Assembly: GCA_947095585.1 (NCBI GenBank) | Contig: OX352763.1 | Span: forward strand, 14,433,462-14,497,461 | Direction: 5' to 3' | DNA: 64,000 nt | From: Nephrocerus scutellatus | Lineage: Eukaryota; Arthropoda; Insecta; Diptera; Pipunculidae | Position numbers and translations under genes: made by a program | Shown: positions 1 through 9,989 of the stretch, one piece after another | How positions within the stretch are numbered: position 1 is the stretch's first letter | Layout: each line of letters starts with the position of its first letter | The notes under the pieces: generated by a model | Told to the model about the DNA's origin: nothing | The model's database searches: none | Seen by the model: the letters and a program-made list of their open reading frames with translations, nothing else

Positions 1-74
1 GCATAAGTTACCGAACAATACGACACATACTCGTAAAAATATGCATTTGGTGATCGTGCTTCAAGTAATTTAAT

Positions 75-1350
75 TTGACAGTCCGCCATAAATATATCGG
101 AAATAAACGGAAGCTTCGTGAAAAATGGTTGGCTCGCAACACTAGAAGCACTCTAGCAGAATATCTCCGTGCTAGGAAAGCCACGACTAAATACCTCCGA
201 CAAAAGAAGCGCGATCATATGAGTTCATGCATCGAAAACCATCAGCTTCCAAGCGGAAATAGGAAACTCAAGGGACTGTTTATTGCTAACGCCAGAAATC
301 TAACTAAAGACTTCCACCCAAGAAGTACAGCCATCAAAGACGGGAATGGAGAGCTGAGAACAAACATGGCTGATGTTCTCTCCGTATGGCAAACCTACTT
401 TCAAAATCTGCTAAATCGGAATGACGAAGTGACCCCCATTAGAGCAATAGCTCCTCCAGCTGAAGAGATCTTCGTCGAATATCCCACAGTAGAGGAAGTA
501 GATGCAGCTATTAGTAGATTAAAAAATGGAAAGGCACCCGGTCTCGACGGAATCCCCGCAGAATTGATCATGCTCGGAGGAGCTACTCTTGCTACAAATA
601 TATACGATCTTTGCGTCTCTATTTGGGGCCAAGAAGAGCTGCCGGAGAATTGGAAGTCCGCACTCATATATCCGCTGCACAAAAACGACCGTCTTAAATG
701 TGGAAACTATCGTGGTATCGCTCTATTGAACACTGCTTACAAAGTGTTGGCTAATTTTGTACTTGCCAGACTCATCCCTTTCGTCGAAAACATCATTGGT
801 CCCAACCGATCGACCTCTGATCAATGTTTTACCATGAGGATGATCTTGGAAAAATGTTGGGAGTACAACATAACCATACATCAACTGTATATAGACTTCA
901 GACAGGCTTATGACAGTATAAACCGCGAAAACCTATAGGCCGCACTCATATGTCTAGGAATTCCAAAGAAACTCGTCTCTCTGTGTAAATTAACAACCTC
1001 TGGGTCTGTATGTAGAATCGTAATTGAGGGAGCTGTGTCAGACTCCTTTGAAATAACATCTGGTGTTCGTCAGGGAGATGCACTCGCGCCTGGGCTGTTC
1101 AATTTGGCGCTTGAGTACGTAGTAAGAAAAAGCAACATTGATACATCGCGCTGTATATTTAATAAATCAGGCCAAATTCTTGGATATGCAGATGATATCG
1201 TGCTTCTTGGCCGAAAACGAAGATATCAAGGACAGTTTCATACAGCTCGATCGCTGCGCATGAAGACTTGGTTTGGAGGTGAACAGCAAGAAAACAAAAT
1301 TTCTATCAACACCCAGGAACATCTCCATGGTAAATACAAAAAACTAGGTG
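75..1350 (+). mobile_element. Decayed RTE-like LINE reverse transcriptase
   Basis: Reverse transcriptase of a non-LTR retrotransposon. The frame is open from 75 to 935, hits one amber codon at 936-938 and resumes in the same frame to about 1205. Visible motifs in order are GKAPGLDGIP (about 530-560), CGNYRGIALLNTAYK (about 700-740), IDFRQAYDSI (about 890-920), GVRQGDALAPGLFN (about 1062-1105) and the catalytic YADDIVLLG (about 1180-1210). After about 1205 the reading shifts frame, and the typical RLGLEVNSKKTKFL block is read in another frame. No endonuclease domain or 3' tail is present. The NYRGI..LST/NTAYK pattern points to the RTE clade, though the exact clade is inferred. It lies inside the large TMEM94 intron and cannot code for an active protein. 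Confidence 0.85.
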
Positions 1351-1396
1351 TGACGTCTGCTAGAAAATCTGTTTGCAGAGAAACTCCGCTCCGAAA

Positions 1397-1862
1397 CTAT
1401 GGAACTTAGTGGTGAACGAGCTGCTGATATGCCTGAGAAGGGAGGGCTGCAGAGTTATCGCTTATGCGTATGACGTTACTATTGCTGTCTTAGGGAAGCA
1501 CCATAATACCTCGACATCTTTAGTAGACAAGTAGCTGCTAGCGCGGCTATTCGTCTCAGTGCAATCTCCCAGTGGACTAGGAATAAAATCGGACACTCCT
1601 CTCATCTAGTTCGTTCAGGATTCCACTGGGCAACATAGACTAAACCATTCCACAACACCAATTAAACAAAAACTTCTACGTCACCATCCCCTCCAGATCA
1701 TTCTGGGAATAAGGCGCTCACCTGGAAGACATTTGGGATACATTTTTACACAAAAGGGTCGAAAACTGATGATGGAGTTGGCAGAGGTGTTTTCTCAAAA
1801 AGGCAAAATCTTAGTCTCTTTTTCCGTCTTCCTAACCACTGTAGTGTTTTTCAGGCAGAACT
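1397..1862 (+). mobile_element. LOA/I-like LINE fragment (family L), internally deleted
   Basis: Matches the element at 25901-26530 closely by eye: the stretch around AACTTAG(T/C)GGTGAA, the GAGCTGCTG(A/G)TATGCCT segment, and the AGGTGTTTTCTCAAAAA segment near 1785. Relative to that copy about 200 bases are missing near 1510. It encodes degenerate YADD-box and pre-RNase H sequence with several stops. It starts directly after the unrelated RTE fragment, so the two LINE families are fused here. Confidence 0.75.
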
Positions 1863-1884
1863 AATTTTTTTTATGATTTGCGCA

Positions 1885-2075
1885 CCCTTATAATGCTCAG
1901 CGTGGGCGTTAAGGAAAAGGAGGAGAAAAGAGGAGATGTCTATGAGCTTGTGCCTTGAATGCCTGCGGATCATAGTCATGTGGAAAGACAGAGCTTGGCA
2001 AAGTATTCCACAAACCTGGCACATTGGCACAGCGTGGGCCAAATTATCTGTTTTTGGAGCCCCTTCCAAAACCAA
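1885..2075 (-). mobile_element. 3' end of jockey/CR1-type LINE (family J), antisense
   Basis: Read on the minus strand this gives the usual LINE C-terminus: a LWNTLPSSVFP-like stretch, YDPQAFKAQAHRHL, then Ser/Leu-rich sequence. The same sequence, in the opposite orientation, ends the copy at 19395-20310. It is a 5'-truncated remnant. Confidence 0.7.
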
Positions 2076-2089
2076 AACCAAAACCTACA

Positions 2090-3100
2090 ACAAAATAGGT
2101 CTTCTTTTTGGAATATAAATTGTTGGATATATACTTTAATATTACACATGCAAATAACTAACTTTGAATTTGATCTAGACCCCGACGGTGTCAAAAGTGT
2201 AGAAAAATACATGCTCGAACAGAATTTCCACTCACGTTATCCAAATGCCAGTCATTAAAACGAAAAAGCCTAAAAAGCAATAAGAAAAAACAAAACTAGG
2301 AACACAGCAAAACGGAAGGAAGTTAATACAAAGATAAAGCTAAATTTTGTAAGAAGTATGTAAATAATTTTGCGAAAAGTAATCACACACAAAGTTTTTC
2401 TTTTTTTTGCACTGGAAATGCAAAATTCAAATAGAATGATATACTGATAATAATATGAAAGTTATAATGTAATAAAGAATGTAATTAAAAGAAAACTGCT
2501 CGACAAGTTTTATGAGAAAGTAGAAAAAAAAACTTCTTATTCTGAAATCAAACCAAAAGGTAGTTGGGGGAAAAATTGGTCTCCAAATAATAAATGGATT
2601 TTCATTCAAAAATAAAACTTATTTCTAAGTTCATTGAACAGAAAAAGGGTTGAATTTTTTATACGATAGGGACAAGACAAGTGTCAAGAACTGAACCAAA
2701 CTCTTCTATGAAAAAGGGTAGCTAGTTTATGATTATGAACAAAAGTAGCCCTGTATTTTCCGTGTGGACGCATTCAGTGATACCATCACTCATTGTCGCG
2801 TTACTGAAGATTTCAGCATACCTACAAAAAATTATTTATTAAAAAATGTACAGCGTGTAAAACTACACAACGGTGAGACAAGTCTAAGACAACCTGAAAG
2901 TACTGCAAAGAAAAATTTATAACAAGAGAAGATGGAATTAGATGTTGGTTTTGTTCTGCTTTACGTGGTGGACAAAATAAAATTTGTTTCTAAATATTTT
3001 GTATGGGTTAATTGTTGAAGCTGGTATTTTTTGTTGTTAATAAGATCCTGTAGACAGCGCGGTAGTATGGGTATTAAGGAGAGGAAGTTTTTTTTTTAAT
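2090..3100. other. AT-rich intronic sequence, nothing recognised
   Basis: Lies in the large TMEM94 intron. It is AT-rich with homopolymer runs, and there is no ORF with recognisable protein motifs on either strand. Confidence 0.6.
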
Positions 3101-3103
3101 GTA

Positions 3104-3270
3104 CACGCACTAAAGGGATTTGTACCCTTATGGTTAGCAAAGCGGGGGCGTTAGGAAATTAGGGAGAGGAAAAGATGAGATGTCTATGCACGTGTGTCTT
3201 AAATGACTGTAGATCATATAAATGCGGAAACACAGAATCGGGCAAATCATTCCACATAACTATAATGCGG
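3104..3270 (-). mobile_element. Second jockey/CR1-type LINE 3' remnant, antisense
   Basis: The minus-strand reading contains VMWNDLPDSVFPHLYDLQSF, then KTHVHRHL, the same C-terminal pattern as at 1885-2075 but diverged. Only the last ~55 codons remain. Confidence 0.6.
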
Positions 3271-3419
3271 CTAAAGAAGGAATCTCTGAATTGGTTAGAA
3301 CGTTTGAAGATAGTCCTAATGGTAGACCCGTCGGCTCGACACGGGCACGGGTATTACGGATGGGTTGGGGATTTAAATAACGCTTGGACGACAGAAGACA
3401 AGATAATTTTGTAAATATT

Positions 3420-4100
3420 TTAAGCAAAGGACACATTTTATTTTGTCCACCAACATTAGATGGTAATTTTTGAGGCTTTTCTATTGGATTTGCTGCCTAA
3501 AACGCAAGGAACTCTAAAGGATTCTTAATTAATAAAAATAATACTAAAATTTGAAATAAAAAACAAAATATGATAAATATTTATTTTTGATATACATAAT
3601 ATGCATAAATACCTAACATTAATATCACCTACGTTCCCAGTGAAAAATGTTTTTGCCTATTCTACGTTGTTTTTTGTTTGTTTTTTTTTGTTTAATTGAA
3701 ATAATTAAAATTCATCATCTTCTTCTAGTTCAATTATAGCTTTAAGCAACACTGATGGATTTTTTTAGGCTCAATAACAGTTTTAAGCGGGACCAATCTG
3801 TGTGTTTGCTTGTCAGAGCTGGATTTTTCTCTCTTATAATTATATTAGGATGATTGGAGAATGATCTGAGCTTAGACCAAAACCTTCTTCAGTATGTAGA
3901 ACATTTTTTGAGATCTTATTGACAACGAAGAAATCTGGGATTTTAGCTGAATTCATTGGCCAGTACGTTGGTTGACCGGTTATATAAACGAACAACCCGT
4001 TTCCAGAACCGCTTTGTATAACTCACGACCCTTTGTAGTTCTTAGTTTCGAGGTGTGTATTGCATGTAAGTCTCTACCCATAATAAAAACTCAAACATTT
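3420..4100. other. AT-rich intronic sequence, nothing recognised
   Basis: No recognisable coding motif or repeat structure. It leads into the ATC-repeat tail of the next LINE. Confidence 0.55.
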
Positions 4101-4109
4101 GTATGAAAG

Positions 4110-5440
4110 ATTACATCATCATCATCATATTTGGATCTACAACCGGGGTCCGGTCCTGGCCTCCCGCAAAAAGTCTCTCCACCGGTCCCGATTTCGAGCC
4201 GATCCACTTTGGCATCCCTAAACTCTGGGCGTCCTGTACTACGCCATCCTTCTAGCGTAGGCTTGGCCGGCCTCGCTGTCGTGTTCCATAAATCCTACCG
4301 CAAAGAACTTTCCTCTTCGCTCATGCGAGCTAGATGTCCTGCCCAACGGAGCCTACCGACCTTAATTTTCTTCACGATGTCGACATCGCGGTAATGCTCG
4401 TAGATCTCATCATTATAGAGTCTCCGGAATCGTCCTTCCTCACAGACGGGGCCAACAATTCTCCGTAAGACTTTTCTCTCGAACGCAGCTAAGAGCTCAG
4501 AATGCTTTTTGCTAAGCACCCATCCATATGTAAGTACTGGTATGACCATTGCCTTATATATCAGCAGCTTGGATGTTATGGTTTCTGTTCCTGGATTTGA
4601 AGAGTCTTGACAGGCTATAGTAAGCTTTGTTGGCTTTAAGAAACCGTGCGCGTATTTCTGGTTCCATGCTGTTATCGGCTGCTATAGTTGACCCGAGATT
4701 GTAAAAGGATCGCACTACTTCAAATTCGCGCTCCACTATTTTAATTGAGGGACCAATGTTGGATCTTCTACTCGCAGACGTGGCCACCATGTACTTTGTT
4801 TTGCTCTCATTTATGTGCAGCCCCAGATTTCGTGCCACCTGCTCTATCTGGATGAAAGCTTCCTGTACAGCTCTTTGGTTTCTACCAACGATGTCAATAT
4901 CGTCTGCGTAAGCCAGTATCTGAATGGACTTTTAGAGGATTGTTTCTCTAGCCGGTACGTCAGAGTCTCGGAACACTTCCTCCAACGCCAACTTGAAGAT
5001 GACGCAGGCCAGTCCATCCCCTTGTCGGAGCCCGTTATATATGATGAATGGGCTTGATAGTGATCCGTATATTTTTACTTGGCTTATAACATTGGTGATG
5101 GTCAACCTACATAGTCGTGTCAGTTTATTTGGGACGCCGAATTCTTTCATGGCTTTACAAAGTTCTACTCTGGCTATGCTATCATAGGCGGCTTTAAAGT
5201 CTATAAAAAGATGTAGTAAGTTTTGAAACTCTAGAGATTTTTCCATCACCTGCCTAAGGGTGTAAATCTGATCAGTTGTTGATTTGCCTGGGATGAAGCC
5301 ACACTGGTATGGACCAATGATGACTTTAGCGTATGGGGCTATCCTGTCTTGAAGGATAGAGAAGAAAATCTTATATGCGGTACTCAACAACGTTATACCA
5401 CGATAATTGCTGCAATTTTGTGATATCTCCATTCTTTTGT
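4110..5440 (-). mobile_element. RTE-like LINE (family A), 5'-truncated, with 3' tail
   Basis: Minus-strand reverse transcriptase 3' half. In coding order it shows CSNYRGITLLSTAYKI (about 5410-5360), IDFKAAYDSI (about 5210-5180), a GLRQGDGLAC motif (about 5045-5015), a degraded YADDIDIVGR box (about 4920-4880), the NESKTKYM segment (about 4800) and the typical C-terminal VGRLRWAGHLARM (about 4340-4300). It ends in a short repeat of ATG/ATC trinucleotides (about 4112-4127), as RTE elements often do. Frames are broken at about 4930, 4840 and 4550. Related fragments lie at 31205-31295, 31560-31697, 35020-35600 and 56390-57120. Confidence 0.85.
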
Positions 5441-6165
5441 ATGGGTTGCCCGCTTTCTATGCGCTTGATGCATTTTAGTATATGGGTAGCTTGAGAAGGT
5501 TCAAGCTCAGTCGTTACCGTGCACCAGTTGAACTAATCGTTCCGATAAGGATCTATGGCTTGCACTTACAATCAAAGCAGTCGTTCCGATCTTATTGACT
5601 GCTTACTAAAAGAAAGAGAAGTGTTAGCTCCGATATTCTCAAAAAAAAATTGTGTGTGTGTGATTATACTGGTAGCGAACTCGATGAATCATTTGATCCT
5701 AAACTGTAATATCAACAACAAGAGTTAAGCAAGTAAAAAGCATATAGAAGGATAAGATTGAAAGTTTTGATGCATAGGATGAACATTGTGCCTAATAACT
5801 AGCATTTGTTACTGCCATTGCAAGGCTCTTTTTAACAGAATAAAGTTGATTTAAAAAATTTAAAAATAGAGTACATGGTTTAAATACGTATATAAATATA
5901 TGAATAAATAAGAATAAATTTTGCGATAAAATAAATAATTAAACTTTTTCTATAATAATATACACTAATCCCATACATAATCACATGTTCACTCCAGAAA
6001 AGCACTCGGGTAATATAGAGAATATACCTTATTGAACTTTAGTCAAATAAAGAATCATACCATTTCATTGAGTGGACTATTACAAGAACACCTATAAATT
6101 TAGATATCTCAGAGACGATTAAACTTCTGGTAATTATAAAATACAATTTGAGTAACGAAAACATT
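5440..6165. other. AT-rich intronic sequence, nothing recognised
   Basis: AT-rich, with a short GT repeat near 5650. No exon continuing TMEM94 could be found here, so the next TMEM94 exon is probably beyond the left edge. Confidence 0.55.
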
Positions 6166-6220
6166 TTAAAATAACAAAATCAGACAAAATGAAAGCAAAA
6201 ATGGAAATGAAACTACGTAC

Positions 6221-6380
6221 CCATGCAAAAAGCTATTCAAACTGGACTCAACGATCGCATACCGATTAGTAACTGGAACCAAATCTTTATCAAGCATTGC
6301 CACTGCCGTCACATGTCCACAAAACTGAGCGTAATGGGCGTGCGTCAGGGGAGAACATGTATTAAGAAGAATCGCAAGAC
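6221..6380 (-). CDS. TMEM94: TMEM94 coding exon 4 (last one in the window)
   Basis: Acceptor CAACAAACAG precedes 6380 and a GTACGT donor starts at 6220. It continues the family sequence with LAILLNTCSP and FCGHVTAVAM, and ends in phase 2. No following exon is visible between 1 and 6220. Confidence 0.85.
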
Positions 6381-8104
6381 CTGTTTGTTGCAGCAAATAA
6401 AATCACAATACAAACAGCACAAAAATTAGTTTAAGGATAATAAATTCGTACCCAAGGGCTTCAATGATTTTATATGTGACTTCCACTCGGTATCGTCAAA
6501 TTCCAGCCGGAAGGGACAATGTTGATCGTGTGTCAAGTCTAAGACTTCCGCGATAATGCCCCCGTCTTTGTTTACCTGATGGTCACTTTCATTTTCCGTT
6601 TCTGTGCTTGTGCTACTGTCATCGTCACGCTCGTTCTTAGTATCATGAAGAAAAAATACTTTTTCGGCTGTTGGGTTGGGCCACGACAGAATTCCCTTCT
6701 TATCGACACAGCATAAAGCCGTAATCGAACCTAATACTTGGACGACGTTTGCACTGCGAGGCAAGAGTTCACTCTCCCCATTCCAAAGTTGCAGCCAATT
6801 GCGGAACACATTCGAACGTAGAATCGATAAGTTTTCATAGTCATAAGTCGGCGTATCAAGATCTTCCTCAAATGATTTTTCAGAGTCTTTTGGGATGAGG
6901 ATTTGCGGCATATTCAAAAATGAATGTAGTCTTGCAACACCCCACAAGTTCATTGAAATCCATATAATCGGAAAGATGAGTGGCAGCAGTGGTATTACCG
7001 CTGAGATGGGTGACTCAATGAAAACCTCTTTCCAATAGAATATCTCATGTTCCGAAGGGGGTACTCCGAGCCCATAAACGCGCAATAAACCTGCTAATAG
7101 AGTGACACATACGCCACATATGAATCCCCACTGTTGAATATATTTCGAAACAAGCTAAAGGGAAGAAGAGTTAATCATTACTTTACCAAGTGTACACTAC
7201 GGTGAACACTTACCAGATATCTCTGCTGATTGTAAATAGTTGGCGGACGCTTTAATGAATTCTCAAAGATTATCTTCAGGTTATCCAGATAGGGAGTGTT
7301 CTGCATACAGCAGATTAAGTCAGGAAGTGGCGCCCTTGCGACTGGTTTTACTGGAGGATCGTTTATATGCGCAACTCCATAAATTTCGTGTGCATTGAAC
7401 GATTTTTTGCCGTCAACCTCATTGCATGCACCAGGAGTTATGTGACCCGGTCTCAATACAATGTGATCGCCACGAACAATTAGTGCCCATGGCAGATTTA
7501 CAATCACCCCATCGCGATAGGTCCACTGCAACGACACACACGGTGATATCGGACAACATAGATGAGGATAATTAAATGTTTCCCACTCTCCACAAAACTC
7601 CTCCTCAGCCAATTTGATTTCAGATAGTGCCTTACGTGCCTTTCGGTAGATTTCCGTCCTCCTTAAGTTATTTTCTCGAACAACGACAAACAAGTCTAAT
7701 GACAAAATTCCAGCCAGACATAATGCTGCCACATAATTATTGGCTACAAGCAATCCGATAATTGTCAGCAACGTTGTGACAATGGCGAACCATCCCAGTG
7801 GGCTATCGTAACGCTTCACGAAGGATGAACGAATTTTTCGATACACGCTGCATTTTATTTAGAGAATTAAAATCGAGACTATTATTATTTTATTTATAAA
7901 TAAACAAATTCAACAAATAACTTACCTCTCTGAATTGTATTTGGATTCATATGTTGTGACCACATTTCGAATCTCTTCATGAAGCCGCGCCAGAGCGACG
8001 CGTGTTGACAGTCCGTAAGTTTTTGTGTTTCCTTTGGCGGCGGGCACACCTCGCATTGTTGCTGAAGTAGTCTTGCAGCTAGTGGTTTCGGTTGACGTGA
8101 CCAT
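6221..8104 (-). CDS. TMEM94: TMEM94-like P-type-ATPase-related membrane protein, N-terminal part (gene continues off left edge)
   Basis: Four consecutive coding exons with in-phase GT..AG introns: 8104-7926, 7847-7214, 7154-6452, 6380-6221. The ATG at 8104 has an A-rich context (AAAATGG). The product begins with a hydrophilic segment holding GLSTRVALARLHEEI, then two hydrophobic helices, then the cytoplasmic block typical of TMEM94 (SLQWTYRDG, VNLPW, RGDHIVLRPG). A further pair of helices follows, then VLGSITALCCVDKKGILSWP and the SLKPLG..LLN stretch. Vertebrate TMEM94 is an endoplasmic reticulum multipass protein related to P-type ATPases and reported to move Mg2+ into the ER. The sequence CVDKKGILSWP replaces the canonical DKTGT phosphorylation motif, as I recall for this family. 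Two Ser/Glu/Asp-rich loops (about 6600) look unstructured. Remaining exons lie left of the window, so the intron after 6221 exceeds 6.2 kb. Confidence 0.9.
6452..7154 (-). CDS. TMEM94: TMEM94 coding exon 3
   Basis: Acceptor TTTAG ends at 7155 and a GTACGA donor starts at 6451. It encodes a second pair of hydrophobic helices, the CVDKKGILSWP motif, a low-complexity Asp/Ser/Thr/Glu stretch and the SLKPLG end. It closes in phase 1. Confidence 0.9.
7214..7847 (-). CDS. TMEM94: TMEM94 coding exon 2
   Basis: Acceptor TGCAG ends at 7848 and a GTAAGT donor starts at 7213. It encodes the first membrane pair and the conserved YRDG / VNLPW / HIVLRPG block. It ends in phase 0 after QQRYL. Confidence 0.9.
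7926..8104 (-). CDS. TMEM94: TMEM94 coding exon 1
   Basis: Starts at ATG 8104-8102 and ends at 7926 before a GTAAG donor (7925). The first ~30 residues are Thr/Lys/Ala-rich and not conserved. The GLSTR..LARL motif that opens the conserved region follows. The last codon is split after two bases (phase 2). Confidence 0.85.
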
Positions 8105-8179
8105 TTTTTTTTGTTGTCTATTAATCTCGTTTTTGTTCTCATTGAATTACCATTGAATGTCTTCGCCTGCAATATTGTC

Positions 8180-9865
8180 TGATATCTTATGTTGAATGTG
8201 CATAAATTATCATAGCATTAAATTGATGGAGTTATCAATTCCCAGTATATTTTTGATGTCCTCTCGGATGGTTATGTGAAGGTGGTTTACAATCGTGCGA
8301 TATTTTGCTTCATTTGCGTTGCAAATGGGTTTTCGAAGGTTTTCTATCCTAAATAAAAATTTTCTTCGTCGAATAACAAAACTTTGTTTTTATATTCCCT
8401 ACTTGTAGGATTTTTCAATAATAGGGGATGAAAATCAAAGACAATTCTCAAGTGTCAAATTGACTTTTGTATCAGCTGTTAAATGTCATTAATTTGGTAA
8501 AGTAAATAAGTGCTGTGTAATCTGTTTACAAAAATTATACCATTTTCATATAATTAAGGTCGAAAAATATATAGGATTAAAAATAATATTTTCTTTGGAA
8601 TTCCGGTTTTATGACAACTTACAACGACAAATCACTTTATTTTTTTTTCGACTTTGTAGCCAGTTCTCATTCTCATCAAGTTTCCGATTCGCGTATGACA
8701 ACTGAGTTTTGAGTTATACTAAAATTTAGAACACGGGTTGTTAATTGGGCTGTAATCTGAAATTTCAGTGGCTTATCTTGTCAATACGAATAGTTTTTTT
8801 TTTAATCAAGTTAAAATATACACAACACTTTTATATCATGTCTTCTAATGTTTTGGCTGTTTCCGAAACAAAGACTTAAAGTGTGTCTACACGATCATGT
8901 CCAGCGAAACAGGTAGGTTTTTAGTGAGTTGGAAAGAGAAAGCTTGATTCCACCGAAAATCCATCGAAAGTCAACTACGAAAGATAACTTTCGGCGCAAG
9001 CATTAATGTTCTCTACGGCAAAAATACAATAAATTGACAAACAACCTAAGTCATAATTACAATTTGATTTTTATATAATTAAAGTAAATTATTAAGGAAT
9101 GAATCTCTTTATAATTTGAGTTCGTAGAGTTCTAACCTGAGGTAAAGTTTAACTTTGTAAAAACAAAACAAAGATTTTTTTAATTTATTATATTTTGTTT
9201 TTGATTTAAGCTCTTTAGATTTCGCAGAAATATACGAGATATCAATGATCCATTTGAAGCCTGTACCGACACAGATTTTATTCATCTTTTTAGTTTGTAT
9301 AAAATCTACATACATATATCTAAAATATTAATAAAAAAAATTAACATTGAAAAATTAATTGTTCTGATTTTTAATATAATTATAGAATAACAATACTAAC
9401 TGGTTTCGTTCTAAGAAAATATAATATGATTTCTCTGCCCATCGCTTGCTTTTTTACGTTGTTCTGACACTCAATTTATTAATTAAAAAATATACAACAG
9501 TGATTTCGTCGCTTATCACCGAATTAAAAATTATGATCTAGTTTGACAGATGTTATGACTTTTATTTTCTCAGTTATTAAACAGGAATCGCTTTATCAGT
9601 TTCCTATACCAGGTAGATTTTTTAAACCATTTAAAGTGACTTTTCTCATGGAACCGGAATTCAGGTGCAGAACGGCAGGCGTATTCCGGTTTGATGAGGA
9701 ATTTACCACATGAATTTTATTCGTCAAAAAATCACAAAATGCGATTCCGGTTCGATGAGTAAGAAATCAAAACCACAAACAAAATATTTGTGAGTATTTT
9801 GTGGTTTAAAATTAAAGATAAGAAATATTTAGATTGTTTTTAAATAGAGTAGATTATTGTTTAAA
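8180..9865. other. Intergenic, probable 5' region of TMEM94
   Basis: AT-rich with no coding motif. The stretch just above 8104 should hold the TMEM94 5' UTR and promoter, but I see no convincing TATA or initiator that decides a start. Confidence 0.5.
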
Positions 9866-9872
9866 ATAGTAA

Positions 9873-9977
9873 AAAACGGCGAATTGAGAAGCTTTCCGTG
9901 ACAAGTTATTACTCTCGGAACGTTTGTCACCCGTTCGCGAGAGGTGGGACACCGTGGAAAACACATTTGGTGTTACT
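9873..9977 (-). mobile_element. SINE fragment (family S), truncated
   Basis: Contains the internal body of the SINE described at 51776-52067: the GAGAAGCTTTCCGTGACAAG, TTATTACTCTCGGA and TTTGGTGTTACTGGG segments. The tRNA-like head and the 3' tail are missing. Confidence 0.7.
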
Positions 9978-9989
9978 GGGTATTTTATT

